Shown: positions 18,665 to 25,577 of the stretch, one piece after another
How positions within the stretch are numbered: position 1 is the stretch's first letter
Layout of the letters: each line of letters opens with the position of its first letter
NCBI GenBank assembly: GCA_017524145.1
Contig: JAFWUI010000031.1
Location: forward strand, 1-48,092
Direction: 5' to 3'
DNA: 48,092 nt
DNA from: Oxalobacter sp.
GTDB lineage: Bacteria > Pseudomonadota > Gammaproteobacteria > Burkholderiales > Burkholderiaceae_D
Position numbers and translations under genes: made by a program
The notes under the pieces: model-generated
Seen by the model: the letters and a program-made list of their open reading frames with translations, nothing else
What the model was told of the DNA's origin: nothing
The model's database searches: none

Positions 18665-19237
18665 CTATGGCGTAAATGAGAAACGCCGCCAGTCGGAGGT
18701 CAGCCCCCAGTCGCGGCTGTTCAGGACATTGATTTGGAACGGCTTGGGCAATTGCGAAACATCCAGGGATGTCCTGACAGCGACATCATAGGTTTCATCA
18801 TCGCTCAGTTCAGAGGTATAGGCGAAAGCCCAGCTTGGCTGGTACCGGATGGCAGACATCGCACTGTCAAAGGAACGGTAAGTACGTTGCAGCGATCCTG
18901 GGATATACACACTGTATTGCCTTGTCAGGACATTGTAGGAAAGCTTGACGGTCCTGGTTTTTGACAGGGCAGTCATATCGAACCAGAGAAGCTGGCGGCT
19001 GGTCATCTCAAGTTCTGTCTTGAAATAAAGCGGGACCCCCCGCTGTAAGGTATCCAAGAGGCTGTTGCTGAAACTGATGGATTGTGTTGTTGTCAGCCTG
19101 TAATAGTTTCCTGAACGGTCGATTTTTGCTGAATTGATGTAAATGCTGCTGTCTGCAAAAGAGACGGCAGGGCATAACATCATCACAGCCAAGACGATTG
19201 TTGCAAGGAATTTTGAAAGCTTTCGTAACACGGTCAT
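18665..19237 (-). CDS. Exported DUF4390 protein
   Basis: This is a 190-residue protein with a clear signal peptide (Lys- and Arg-containing start, hydrophobic core to about 26, cleavage after AVSFA). The mature part is beta-rich, with motifs such as YRLTTTQSISFSN and WFDMTALSKTRTVKLSYNVL and many aromatic residues, matching my memory of the DUF4390 family; function is unknown. It lies between rsmB and the ntrY-like kinase, a conserved betaproteobacterial neighbourhood, and may work with that sensor in the periplasm. A GTG one codon upstream is an alternative start. Confidence 0.8.
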   Translation of the reverse strand: MTVLRKLSKFLATIVLAVMMLCPAVSFADSSIYINSAKIDRSGNYYRLTTTQSISFSNSLLDTLQRGVPLYFKTELEMTSRQLLWFDMTALSKTRTVKLSYNVLTRQYSVYIPGSLQRTYRSFDSAMSAIRYQPSWAFAYTSELSDDETYDVAVRTSLDVSQLPKPFQINVLNSRDWGLTSDWRRFSFTP

Positions 19238-19270
19238 CACCTATTGTGGAACCAGTAATCCTGGATGACA

Positions 19271-20599
19271 TCAGGTTTTCTGGAATAACCCATAGAATAG
19301 ACCATCATGGTCATTCAATCCATCGAAAGTTGGCAGTAGTTGCCCGAAAGCATCAAGTCTTTTGGCATCTGCCCGAAAAGCAAAAAAATCAGCCTGTTCC
19401 TTGGATTCTTCAGGCCAGATTGAGCAGGTTGCAATCAGGAGTTTCCCGCCTTTCCTGAGTTTTCCCCAAAGGTTCTCGAGGATTGCTGCAGATAATGTTG
19501 CCAGGTTATGGCTATCTTCGGGTTGCCTCAGCCAACGGATGTCAGGATGGCGCCGGATAATGCCGGAAGCAGAGCAGGGAACATCTGCAAGGATACAGTC
19601 AAACAACGTACCATCCCACCAGTCAGACAGTGTTGCATCCCCGTGCCTGACTTCAGCGGAAAGCCCCAGCCTGTGCAGGTTCTCATGGATCATCTTTAAA
19701 CGTTTTTTCTCACAGTCCAAGGCGGTCAGCCTGATGTCTGCGAGTTCCAGCATATGTGCAGATTTGCCACCGGGAGCCGCACAGGCATCCAGTACCCGCA
19801 TCCCATCTTTCAGGTCAAGCAGGGGTGCAGCCATCTGTGCTGCGTAATCCTGTACAGAAACCAGTCCCTCCATGAAACCTGGAATCTGATTGACTGGTAA
19901 AGGGCGGCTCAAGCGGATGGCAGAGGGACCGATAATATCCGCTTTTAAGCCTTTCTTATGAAGATTTTCCAGATAGCCTTCTGGTGTTGTCCGCCTCTGG
20001 TTGACCCGGAGTGTCAGGGGAGGCGGTTGGTTACCGACAGTCAGGATGGATTGCCACTGGTTGGGATAATGTTTCCTGACCCGGGCAATCCACCATGCAG
20101 GATAATTCCATTGGGCAACCTCATCCTGGTTCACCATTTGCTCGAATTGATCCTGTTCACGCAGGAAATGCCGTAAAACGGCATTGACCAAGCCTTTGGC
20201 TTTTGCAGTTCCCCGTATTGCTGAAGCTGCCTGTACGGCTTGGTTCACTGTTGTAAAAGGTTCATACCGTAAGGGAAGGTTGTCATGACGGACCAATAGG
20301 GCAAACGCACAGGCCAGAAGATGCTGCAGCATCTCTGGTGCTGGCGGATATTTTGTCAGTTTGCCAATCAGGAAACGGGCTGAGCCCAGTTTCCGCATCG
20401 CATTGTAGGCAATGTCTTGGATGGCACCGCGCGAAGCGGCATCGACATTCAGGGCAGTAAAGGTGGCTTGTAGGGCATCGGGCAATGAACGCCCTGCACT
20501 GACCTGCCGGACAGCATCAGCTGCACCTGCCAGCCTGAAAGCCAGCGAATCCATTGCTGGAGCCTGTCCAGAAAAAAGGGAGGTTCGCTGTTTGGCCAT
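19271..20599 (-). CDS. rsmB: 16S rRNA (cytosine967-C5)-methyltransferase
   Basis: RsmB (Sun/Fmu) methylates C967 of 16S rRNA. The 442-residue protein has an N-terminal NusB-like helical domain (to about 150) and a Rossmann methyltransferase domain with the SAM motif VLDACAAPGGKSAHML, the PCSASG motif IV Cys and the TCSIWPEES motif VI Cys, the pair used by m5C methyltransferases. The frame stays open to 20752, which would run into trpE; I chose ATG 20599, 9 nt after an AGGA site, while ATG 20605 is almost equally possible. It starts 34 nt after the trpE stop. Confidence 0.92.
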   Translation of the reverse strand: MAKQRTSLFSGQAPAMDSLAFRLAGAADAVRQVSAGRSLPDALQATFTALNVDAASRGAIQDIAYNAMRKLGSARFLIGKLTKYPPAPEMLQHLLACAFALLVRHDNLPLRYEPFTTVNQAVQAASAIRGTAKAKGLVNAVLRHFLREQDQFEQMVNQDEVAQWNYPAWWIARVRKHYPNQWQSILTVGNQPPPLTLRVNQRRTTPEGYLENLHKKGLKADIIGPSAIRLSRPLPVNQIPGFMEGLVSVQDYAAQMAAPLLDLKDGMRVLDACAAPGGKSAHMLELADIRLTALDCEKKRLKMIHENLHRLGLSAEVRHGDATLSDWWDGTLFDCILADVPCSASGIIRRHPDIRWLRQPEDSHNLATLSAAILENLWGKLRKGGKLLIATCSIWPEESKEQADFFAFRADAKRLDAFGQLLPTFDGLNDHDGLFYGLFQKT

Positions 20600-20633
20600 A
20601 AGCATTTTTCCTGTTCTGGAAAGGCTGGTTCCA

Positions 20634-22136
20634 TCAGGGACTGCGGGGTTGCCGGTAAGAGCCGTCTTGGACCATTTCAGCTGCGCGGATAACGGCACGG
20701 GCTTTGTTTTCAGTTTCCTGGTATTCTGATTCAGGGTTAGAATCTGCCACAATGCCTGCTCCAGCCCCGATATACAGCATGTCTTTGTAAATCAGCCCTG
20801 TACGGATGGCTATGGCCAAATCCATTTCGCCACTGAATGAGAGATAACCGCAGGCTCCCCCATAAATTCCCCGCTTGACAGGTTCCATCTCATCAATGAT
20901 TTCCATGGCTCGGACTTTGGGGGCACCGGATAAGGTTCCTGCAGGGAAGGTCGCTTTCAGGACATCAAGGTTGGTCAGTCCGGGTTTCAGGATGCCTTCC
21001 ACATTCGAAACAATATGCTGGACATGGGAATATTTCTCAATCGCCATTTTTTCGGTCAGTTTGACAGATCCGGTTTCAGCAATACGTCCAATATCATTGC
21101 GGGCAAGGTCAATCAGCATGACGTGTTCGGCAATTTCTTTGGTGTCTGCCAACAGTTCTTTTGCCAGCAGCTCATCTTCCTCAGGCGTTGCTCCACGTTT
21201 ACGGGTACCTGCCAAAGGACGGATGACAATCTTCCTGCCTTCAGGTGAACTTTCTTGACGGACCAGGATTTCCGGCGATGATCCAACGATATACAGGTCA
21301 TCAAAATGGTAGTAATACAGGTAAGGTGAAGGATTCAGTGAACGCAGGGAGCGGTAAAGTGACAAAGGGGAATCTTTATAAGGTTTACGCATGCGGCGGG
21401 CAAGGACCACCTGCATGCAGTCACCATTGGAGATGTATTCCTTGGTCTTGACAACGGCCTGTTTGAAATCGTCTGGTGGAAAATCAGAGGTGATGGCAGT
21501 CACCCCGCTGCCGACCATCGATGGGGAAACAGGGGGTTTATCCAGCATGGCAATCAGTTCATTCAGCCGGGAAGTCCCGTTGGCATAGGCATCAGGCTGT
21601 GTTGGATCGGCATAGATAATCAGATAGATTTTTCCGGCAACGTTGTCGATGACAGCCAATTCTTCCGTCAGCAGCAATTGGATATCCGGGAAACCCAAGT
21701 CGTCATCAGGTGCTGAGTTTTTCAGCCGGTCTTCAATGTAACGGATGGTGTCATAGCCGAAATAGCCTGCCAGTCCACCGCAGAAGCGGGGCAGTTCCGG
21801 TTTGATGAAGACTTTGAACCGGGATTGGTATTTTGCAATGAAGTCCAACGGGTTGCCATGATGGGATTCGATGACTTTGCCCTGTTGGACGATTTCTGTC
21901 CTCATGTTGTTGACACGCAGGACAGTATTGGCTGGCAAGCCAATGATGGAATAGCGTCCAAAACGTTCACCGCCAACAACAGATTCTAAAAGGAAAGAAT
22001 TGCGGCCATCATTGTTGTCCTGGGTCAGCTTCAGATACAGGGAAAGCGGGGTATCCAGGTCTGCGATGGTTTCAATGATAAGGGGAATCCGGTTATAGCC
22101 TTGATCGGCCAGGGCTTGGAATTCCAATTCAGTCAT
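20634..22136 (-). CDS. trpE: Anthranilate synthase component I
   Basis: TrpE converts chorismate and ammonia, supplied by TrpG, to anthranilate, the first step of tryptophan synthesis. The 500-residue protein keeps the Trp feedback site (LLES at 49-52 with Ser63) and the chorismate-binding core ([16 protein letters not shown], then [35 protein letters not shown] and [20 protein letters not shown]). An AAGGAG site lies 7 nt before the ATG. Upstream is a Trp-codon leader peptide with an attenuator, so control by tryptophan supply is likely. The usual partners trpG, trpD and trpC do not follow; rsmB does. Confidence 0.97.
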   Translation of the reverse strand: MTELEFQALADQGYNRIPLIIETIADLDTPLSLYLKLTQDNNDGRNSFLLESVVGGERFGRYSIIGLPANTVLRVNNMRTEIVQQGKVIESHHGNPLDFIAKYQSRFKVFIKPELPRFCGGLAGYFGYDTIRYIEDRLKNSAPDDDLGFPDIQLLLTEELAVIDNVAGKIYLIIYADPTQPDAYANGTSRLNELIAMLDKPPVSPSMVGSGVTAITSDFPPDDFKQAVVKTKEYISNGDCMQVVLARRMRKPYKDSPLSLYRSLRSLNPSPYLYYYHFDDLYIVGSSPEILVRQESSPEGRKIVIRPLAGTRKRGATPEEDELLAKELLADTKEIAEHVMLIDLARNDIGRIAETGSVKLTEKMAIEKYSHVQHIVSNVEGILKPGLTNLDVLKATFPAGTLSGAPKVRAMEIIDEMEPVKRGIYGGACGYLSFSGEMDLAIAIRTGLIYKDMLYIGAGAGIVADSNPESEYQETENKARAVIRAAEMVQDGSYRQPRSP

Positions 22137-22148
22137 GGGAGTTCTCCT

Positions 22149-22163
22149 TTCCGTATTACGGAA
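22149..22163 (-). repeat. Palindrome just upstream of the trpE ribosome binding site
   Basis: TTCCGTATTACGGAA is a 7+1+7 palindrome directly preceding the AAGGAG site of trpE, between the attenuator T run and the start codon. As RNA it can form a 5-bp hairpin with a 5-nt loop; as DNA it could be an operator half-site pair. The function is not shown by the sequence. Confidence 0.4.
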
Positions 22164-22168
22164 ATTAT

Positions 22169-22235
22169 AAAAAACGGGTGCAGCAACGCTGCAGAATCAA
22201 TCAGCTGTCAGTTTTGCCAGCGTCGCCACAACCCG
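22169..22235 (-). terminator. trp attenuator terminator
   Basis: On the minus strand a 5' arm (22235 down to 22218) pairs with a 3' arm (22191 down to 22175): CGGGT with ACCCG, then GTGGCG with TGCTGC (including G-U pairs, one bulged U), then ACGCTG with CAGCGT. That is about 17 bp, followed immediately by TTTTTT at 22174-22169. Both Trp codons of the leader peptide fall in or at the edge of the 5' arm, so a stalled ribosome would block the stem. A shorter hairpin (TGCAGC-GTT-GCTGCA, 22193-22179) competes for the 3' arm. Confidence 0.75.
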
Positions 22236-22297
22236 CCTGAAATCAGCTTGGATTGTGCATAAACCGTCTTTTTAGGGAGAAACATAAGTACTTTCAT
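22208..22297 (-). CDS. trpL: trp leader peptide
   Basis: This is a 29-codon open frame whose ATG overlaps the gph stop as ATGA and whose C-terminus reads GLWRRWQN before TGA. Two Trp codons separated by two Arg codons, positioned inside the terminator's 5' arm, are what an attenuation leader needs. Translation would be coupled to gph termination; a second in-frame ATG lies 4 codons on (22285). The trpE ATG is 71 nt downstream of the leader stop. The assignment rests on architecture, since leader peptides are not conserved in sequence. Confidence 0.75.
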   Translation of the reverse strand: MKVLMFLPKKTVYAQSKLISGGLWRRWQN

Positions 22298-22968
22298 GAA
22301 ATCAGGCCTGCTGCTTGGGACAGGTCAGGGACTACTGCATCAGGTCGCAGGTTTTCCACAGGAATGCCGTAATTATAACCATATGGCACTATAAATAGGA
22401 CACATCCTGCAGCACGTGCAGCTTTTGCATCATTTTCTGAATCGCCGATAGCAACAACCTGGTTGGGGAGAAGGCCGAATTTCCGGCAAGCCATCATCAT
22501 GGGGAAAGGGTCCGGTTTCTTCTTGGGAAAGGTATCAGCGCAGTAGATTACATCGAAAAAAGGATAGATGCCATTCTTTGCCAGCAGGGGTTCGGTAAAG
22601 ACAGAAGGTTTGTTCGTTACACAGGCAATCTTCAGTTTTTTGGCTGCCATCTGTTCCAAGCCTTCCCGTACGTAAGGATACATATGGCTACGTTCGCCAT
22701 TGACGGTACGGTAATGTTTGTAGAAAAGTGTCAAGGCTTCATCCAGCACCTTTGCGGTATCCTTTTCATCCAGATAGGCAGAAACGGTGCTTTTTACCAG
22801 GTGCGGGGTTCCCTTGCCGACAAACATCCGGATAGATGCTTCATCAATGGCAGGAAGCCCCATTTCCTGCAGCATCCCATTCAGTGCTGCATCAAGGTCT
22901 GGGACAGAGTCAATCAGGGTACCGTCAAGGTCAAGGATTACAGCATGGATGTCTTTCAGGGGAAACAT
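22294..22968 (-). CDS. gph: Phosphoglycolate phosphatase
   Basis: Gph is a HAD-superfamily phosphatase that removes 2-phosphoglycolate formed during DNA repair or oxygenation. The 224-residue protein carries motif I (LDLDGTLIDS; nucleophile Asp13, acid Asp15), motif II (CVTNKP) and motif IV (VAIGDSENDAKAARAAGC) with the helical cap between them. It lies 31 nt downstream of rpe, the common rpe-gph-trpE order. Its stop codon overlaps the start of the trp leader peptide. HAD substrate specificity cannot be proven from sequence, but the context supports gph. Confidence 0.9.
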   Translation of the reverse strand: MFPLKDIHAVILDLDGTLIDSVPDLDAALNGMLQEMGLPAIDEASIRMFVGKGTPHLVKSTVSAYLDEKDTAKVLDEALTLFYKHYRTVNGERSHMYPYVREGLEQMAAKKLKIACVTNKPSVFTEPLLAKNGIYPFFDVIYCADTFPKKKPDPFPMMMACRKFGLLPNQVVAIGDSENDAKAARAAGCVLFIVPYGYNYGIPVENLRPDAVVPDLSQAAGLIS

Positions 22969-22999
22969 GGTATCAATCCGGAATCTGTGGGCATAAAAA

Positions 23000-23668
23000 T
23001 CAGCTGACTGTCTTCAACTGTGCACGCATTGCTTGGATGGTGGCTGTATAGTCAGGGCTGTTGAAGATAGCAGAACCTGAAACAAAGGTGTCAGCACCGG
23101 CTTGGGCAACAAGGGCGATATTGTCTGTTTTGATGCCGCCATCCACTTCCAGCAGGATATCCCTGCCTGATGCGTCAATCATTTTCCGGACTGTTGCAAT
23201 CTTTTCCAAGGCGTGTGGAATGAATGACTGACCGCCAAAGCCAGGGTTTACCGACATAATCAGGATCAGGTCCAGTTTATCGATGACATGTTCAATGTAT
23301 CCCAACGGGGTTGCAGGGTTGAAAGCCAGTCCTGCTTTGCAGCCATTGTCATGGATCAGTTGCAATGTCCGGTCAATATGTTCAGAAGCTTCTGCATGAA
23401 AGGAAATGATGTCTGCACCGGCTTTTGCAAAGGCTGTAACCATACTGTCAACAGGTTTCACCATCAGGTGTACATCAATGGGAACCTTGACCATCGGGCG
23501 GATGGCGGAACATACCATCGGACCAACGGTCAGGTTTGGGACATAATGGTTATCCATTACATCAAAATGGATGATGTCTGCACCTGCAGTGATGACATGG
23601 CTTACTTCGTTGCCCAACTGGGCAAAATCAGCAGAAAGGATGCTGGGGGCAATCAGGTATCTGGTCAT
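23000..23668 (-). CDS. rpe: Ribulose-phosphate 3-epimerase
   Basis: Rpe interconverts ribulose 5-phosphate and xylulose 5-phosphate in the pentose phosphate pathway. The 222-residue TIM barrel has the family motifs [30 protein letters not shown] (metal ligands His34 and Asp36), [13 protein letters not shown] and LLEVDGGIK. There is no recognisable Shine-Dalgarno sequence before the ATG, and the predicted 5' leader is only about 26 nt. It heads the rpe-gph-trpL-trpE transcript. Confidence 0.96.
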   Translation of the reverse strand: MTRYLIAPSILSADFAQLGNEVSHVITAGADIIHFDVMDNHYVPNLTVGPMVCSAIRPMVKVPIDVHLMVKPVDSMVTAFAKAGADIISFHAEASEHIDRTLQLIHDNGCKAGLAFNPATPLGYIEHVIDKLDLILIMSVNPGFGGQSFIPHALEKIATVRKMIDASGRDILLEVDGGIKTDNIALVAQAGADTFVSGSAIFNSPDYTATIQAMRAQLKTVS

Positions 23669-23700
23669 GGTTAAGGGAACAGAAAAACAGGATGCCCCAT

Positions 23701-23729
23701 TTTATACCGAGATGGATGGCTTGTTTCAT
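23701..23729 (-). promoter_or_regulatory. Candidate promoter of rpe-gph-trpE
   Basis: On the minus strand ATGAAA (23729-23724) and TATAAA (23706-23701) are 17 nt apart. Transcription would begin near 23694, shortly before the rpe ATG at 23668. It lies in the 226-nt divergent gap between rpe and mltA. Confidence 0.5.
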
Positions 23730-23894
23730 TGGGACGGGGCTTTTCTTGGCAGTAAAGGCTTATCAGTTGGTGTTTAACTTTATGGAAAACGTTGGATATT
23801 ACAGAAGGATGTCTGAATGCATTATGATAACGGTGGATTTGCCTTAGACTATGCAACGGATCCATATCCGGTTCATAAGATTGGGGAAAAAAGC

Positions 23895-25244
23895 ATGCAA
23901 TACCGCCGTTATCTTGTTCTCGCCGCCTTTTCTTGTGCGGCATTGTTGAGTGGCTGTTCAACCGTTTCTATCCGGCCGGGACAGACGACTGATGTGAAAT
24001 TGCCTGATTCCCAGGTGGTACGTCATCAGCGGCTGGTCAGTTTTTCTGAATTGCCGGGATGGAAAGATGACAATATCAAGGAAGTCTGGCCGGCGTTCAA
24101 GCGGTCATGCAACGCCAATGCCACAATGCCTGAATGGCAACAGGTCTGTATCAGGGCTGCTGATGTAGATGGTAGGGATTCTGGCTCAGTCAGGGACTTT
24201 TTTGAAAAGTGGTTCACCCCTTACAGCATTACAACCGATACAGGGTCAGATACTGGCTTGGCAACTGGCTATTATGAGCCTGTGCTCAGGGGAAGTTACA
24301 GGAAGCAGGGAGGGTTCCAGACAGCTTTGTACCGGGAACCCCGTGATTTGCTGGAGATTGATTTCACAGGCATTTATCCACAGTTGAAAGGCATGCGCCT
24401 GAGGGGGCATCTTGAAGATATCAAGGCTGGTGCCAGTGGGGATGCCAAAGGGTTGAAACGGGTTGATGACCTGTTGATGTTGGATTTGACCAGTGCTTAT
24501 CCAAAGCTGGTGGGCTTGCCGTTATGGGGAAAGCTTGATGGAAGGACCGTGGTTCCTTATGCGGCACCAGGAACGGTGGATTATACCGGGCTGCAGGCTG
24601 CGAAAAAGGTGGTGCCTTATGAAACCAGGGGGCAGTTGGAACGTTCTGGCAAACTGAAAGGGCAGGAAATCCTTTGGGTGGATGATGTCATTGATGCTTT
24701 CTTCCTGGAAATCCAAGGGTCTGGCCGTATCTATCTGCCAGAATCCAAATCCACAGTCAGATTGGCATATGCCAACCAGAACGGCCGTCCTTACCGTTCA
24801 ATTGGACGGTATCTGTTGGATAAAGGGGAATTGAAGCCAGGACAGGCGTCAGCCCAGCAGATTAAACAATGGGTAAGGAAGCATCCAAGCCGTTTGCGGG
24901 AGGTATTGGATGCCAATCCTAGTTATGTTTTCTTCCGTGAGGAAAAGCTGACGGATCCGGATGAAGGTCCAAAAGGCTCACAAGGTGTGCCATTGACGCC
25001 AGGGCGTTCGATTGCGGTTGACCGGAAATATATTCCGATGGGAACGCCGGTTTTCTTGGATACTACGATGCCGAATTCAAAGAAACCATTGAGAAGGTTG
25101 GTGATGGCCCAGGATACAGGAGGTGCTATCGCAGGACCAGTCCGGGCAGATTTTTTCTGGGGATGGGGCAATGAAGCCGGTTCGATGGCTGGCAAGATGA
25201 AGCAGAAGTTGAAAGTCTGGTTGTTGTTGCCCAAGCAGATGTAG
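23895..25244 (+). CDS. mltA: Membrane-bound lytic murein transglycosylase A
   Basis: MltA cleaves the glycan strands of peptidoglycan, forming 1,6-anhydromuramic acid ends. The 449-residue product starts with a lipoprotein signal ending in the lipobox LLSGC (Cys21), followed by the MltA barrel (ATGYYEPVLRGSYRKQG) and the C-terminal 3D domain with the Asp motif MAQDTGGAIAGPVRADFFWG. The frame is open from 23817, but the ATG at 23895 gives the signal peptide directly and has a GGGG site 8 nt upstream. It is divergent from rpe. Confidence 0.95.
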   Translation: MQYRRYLVLAAFSCAALLSGCSTVSIRPGQTTDVKLPDSQVVRHQRLVSFSELPGWKDDNIKEVWPAFKRSCNANATMPEWQQVCIRAADVDGRDSGSVRDFFEKWFTPYSITTDTGSDTGLATGYYEPVLRGSYRKQGGFQTALYREPRDLLEIDFTGIYPQLKGMRLRGHLEDIKAGASGDAKGLKRVDDLLMLDLTSAYPKLVGLPLWGKLDGRTVVPYAAPGTVDYTGLQAAKKVVPYETRGQLERSGKLKGQEILWVDDVIDAFFLEIQGSGRIYLPESKSTVRLAYANQNGRPYRSIGRYLLDKGELKPGQASAQQIKQWVRKHPSRLREVLDANPSYVFFREEKLTDPDEGPKGSQGVPLTPGRSIAVDRKYIPMGTPVFLDTTMPNSKKPLRRLVMAQDTGGAIAGPVRADFFWGWGNEAGSMAGKMKQKLKVWLLLPKQM

Positions 25245-25269
25245 GTCTTGCCAGGGGGATAGGAAAAGG

Positions 25270-25310
25270 CAGGGAAAACTTGTTCCATGGGGAAAAAGTC
25301 TGGTTCCCTG
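25270..25310 (+). terminator. Inverted repeat after mltA, possible weak terminator
   Basis: CAGGGAA (25270-25276) and TTCCCTG (25304-25310) are perfect complements around a 27-nt loop that itself can fold (TTCC-ATGG-GGAA). Only a short, interrupted TTAAAAATA follows, so the terminator reading is tentative. Confidence 0.3.
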
Positions 25311-25349
25311 TTAAAAATACCCAACAGCTTTGGCATCAAAAACTGCTCT

Positions 25350-25518
25350 GGCATAAATATTTTTTGGAAAAGAAAGCTTATTGTTTAAGTTGTTGATTAT
25401 TAATATATAATTTTTCTGCTTTTTTAATAGGCAATCTGTTGGAAGCCGCATTGTTGCTATGTTTCAGCCGTGTCTGCCCCAGTTTTTCCACACAGTTATC
25501 CACAAAACTGGTGGATAG
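25350..25518 (+). promoter_or_regulatory. AT-rich tract and DnaA-box cluster upstream of priA
   Basis: The 333-nt gap between mltA and priA holds no gene. Bases 25350-25430 are very AT-rich and include a TATAAT-type sequence. Immediately downstream is a perfect DnaA box TTATCCACA (25496-25504), a one-mismatch copy TTTTCCACA (25484-25492) and a weaker inverse copy at 25510-25518. The combination resembles a DnaA-controlled promoter or a small DnaA-binding origin-like region. It is not next to dnaA, so I do not call it oriC. Confidence 0.45.
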
Positions 25519-25577
25519 GTTAAAAGCATTATAAAAATCAATATCTAACAAAAGGTTTTGGAAATAATTCTAGGTTG

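Noticed and set aside
20600-20752. N-terminal extension of rsmB into the end of trpE
   Set aside because: Would overlap the trpE 3' end by over 100 nt and adds residues without family similarity; an internal ATG with AGGA fits better.
23817-23894. N-terminal extension of mltA
   Set aside because: It would bury the lipoprotein signal peptide; the ATG at 23895 starts directly with it.
25350-25518. Chromosomal origin oriC
   Set aside because: Only one perfect DnaA box and no dnaA, dnaN, gyrB or rpmH nearby; kept as a DnaA-box regulatory candidate only.
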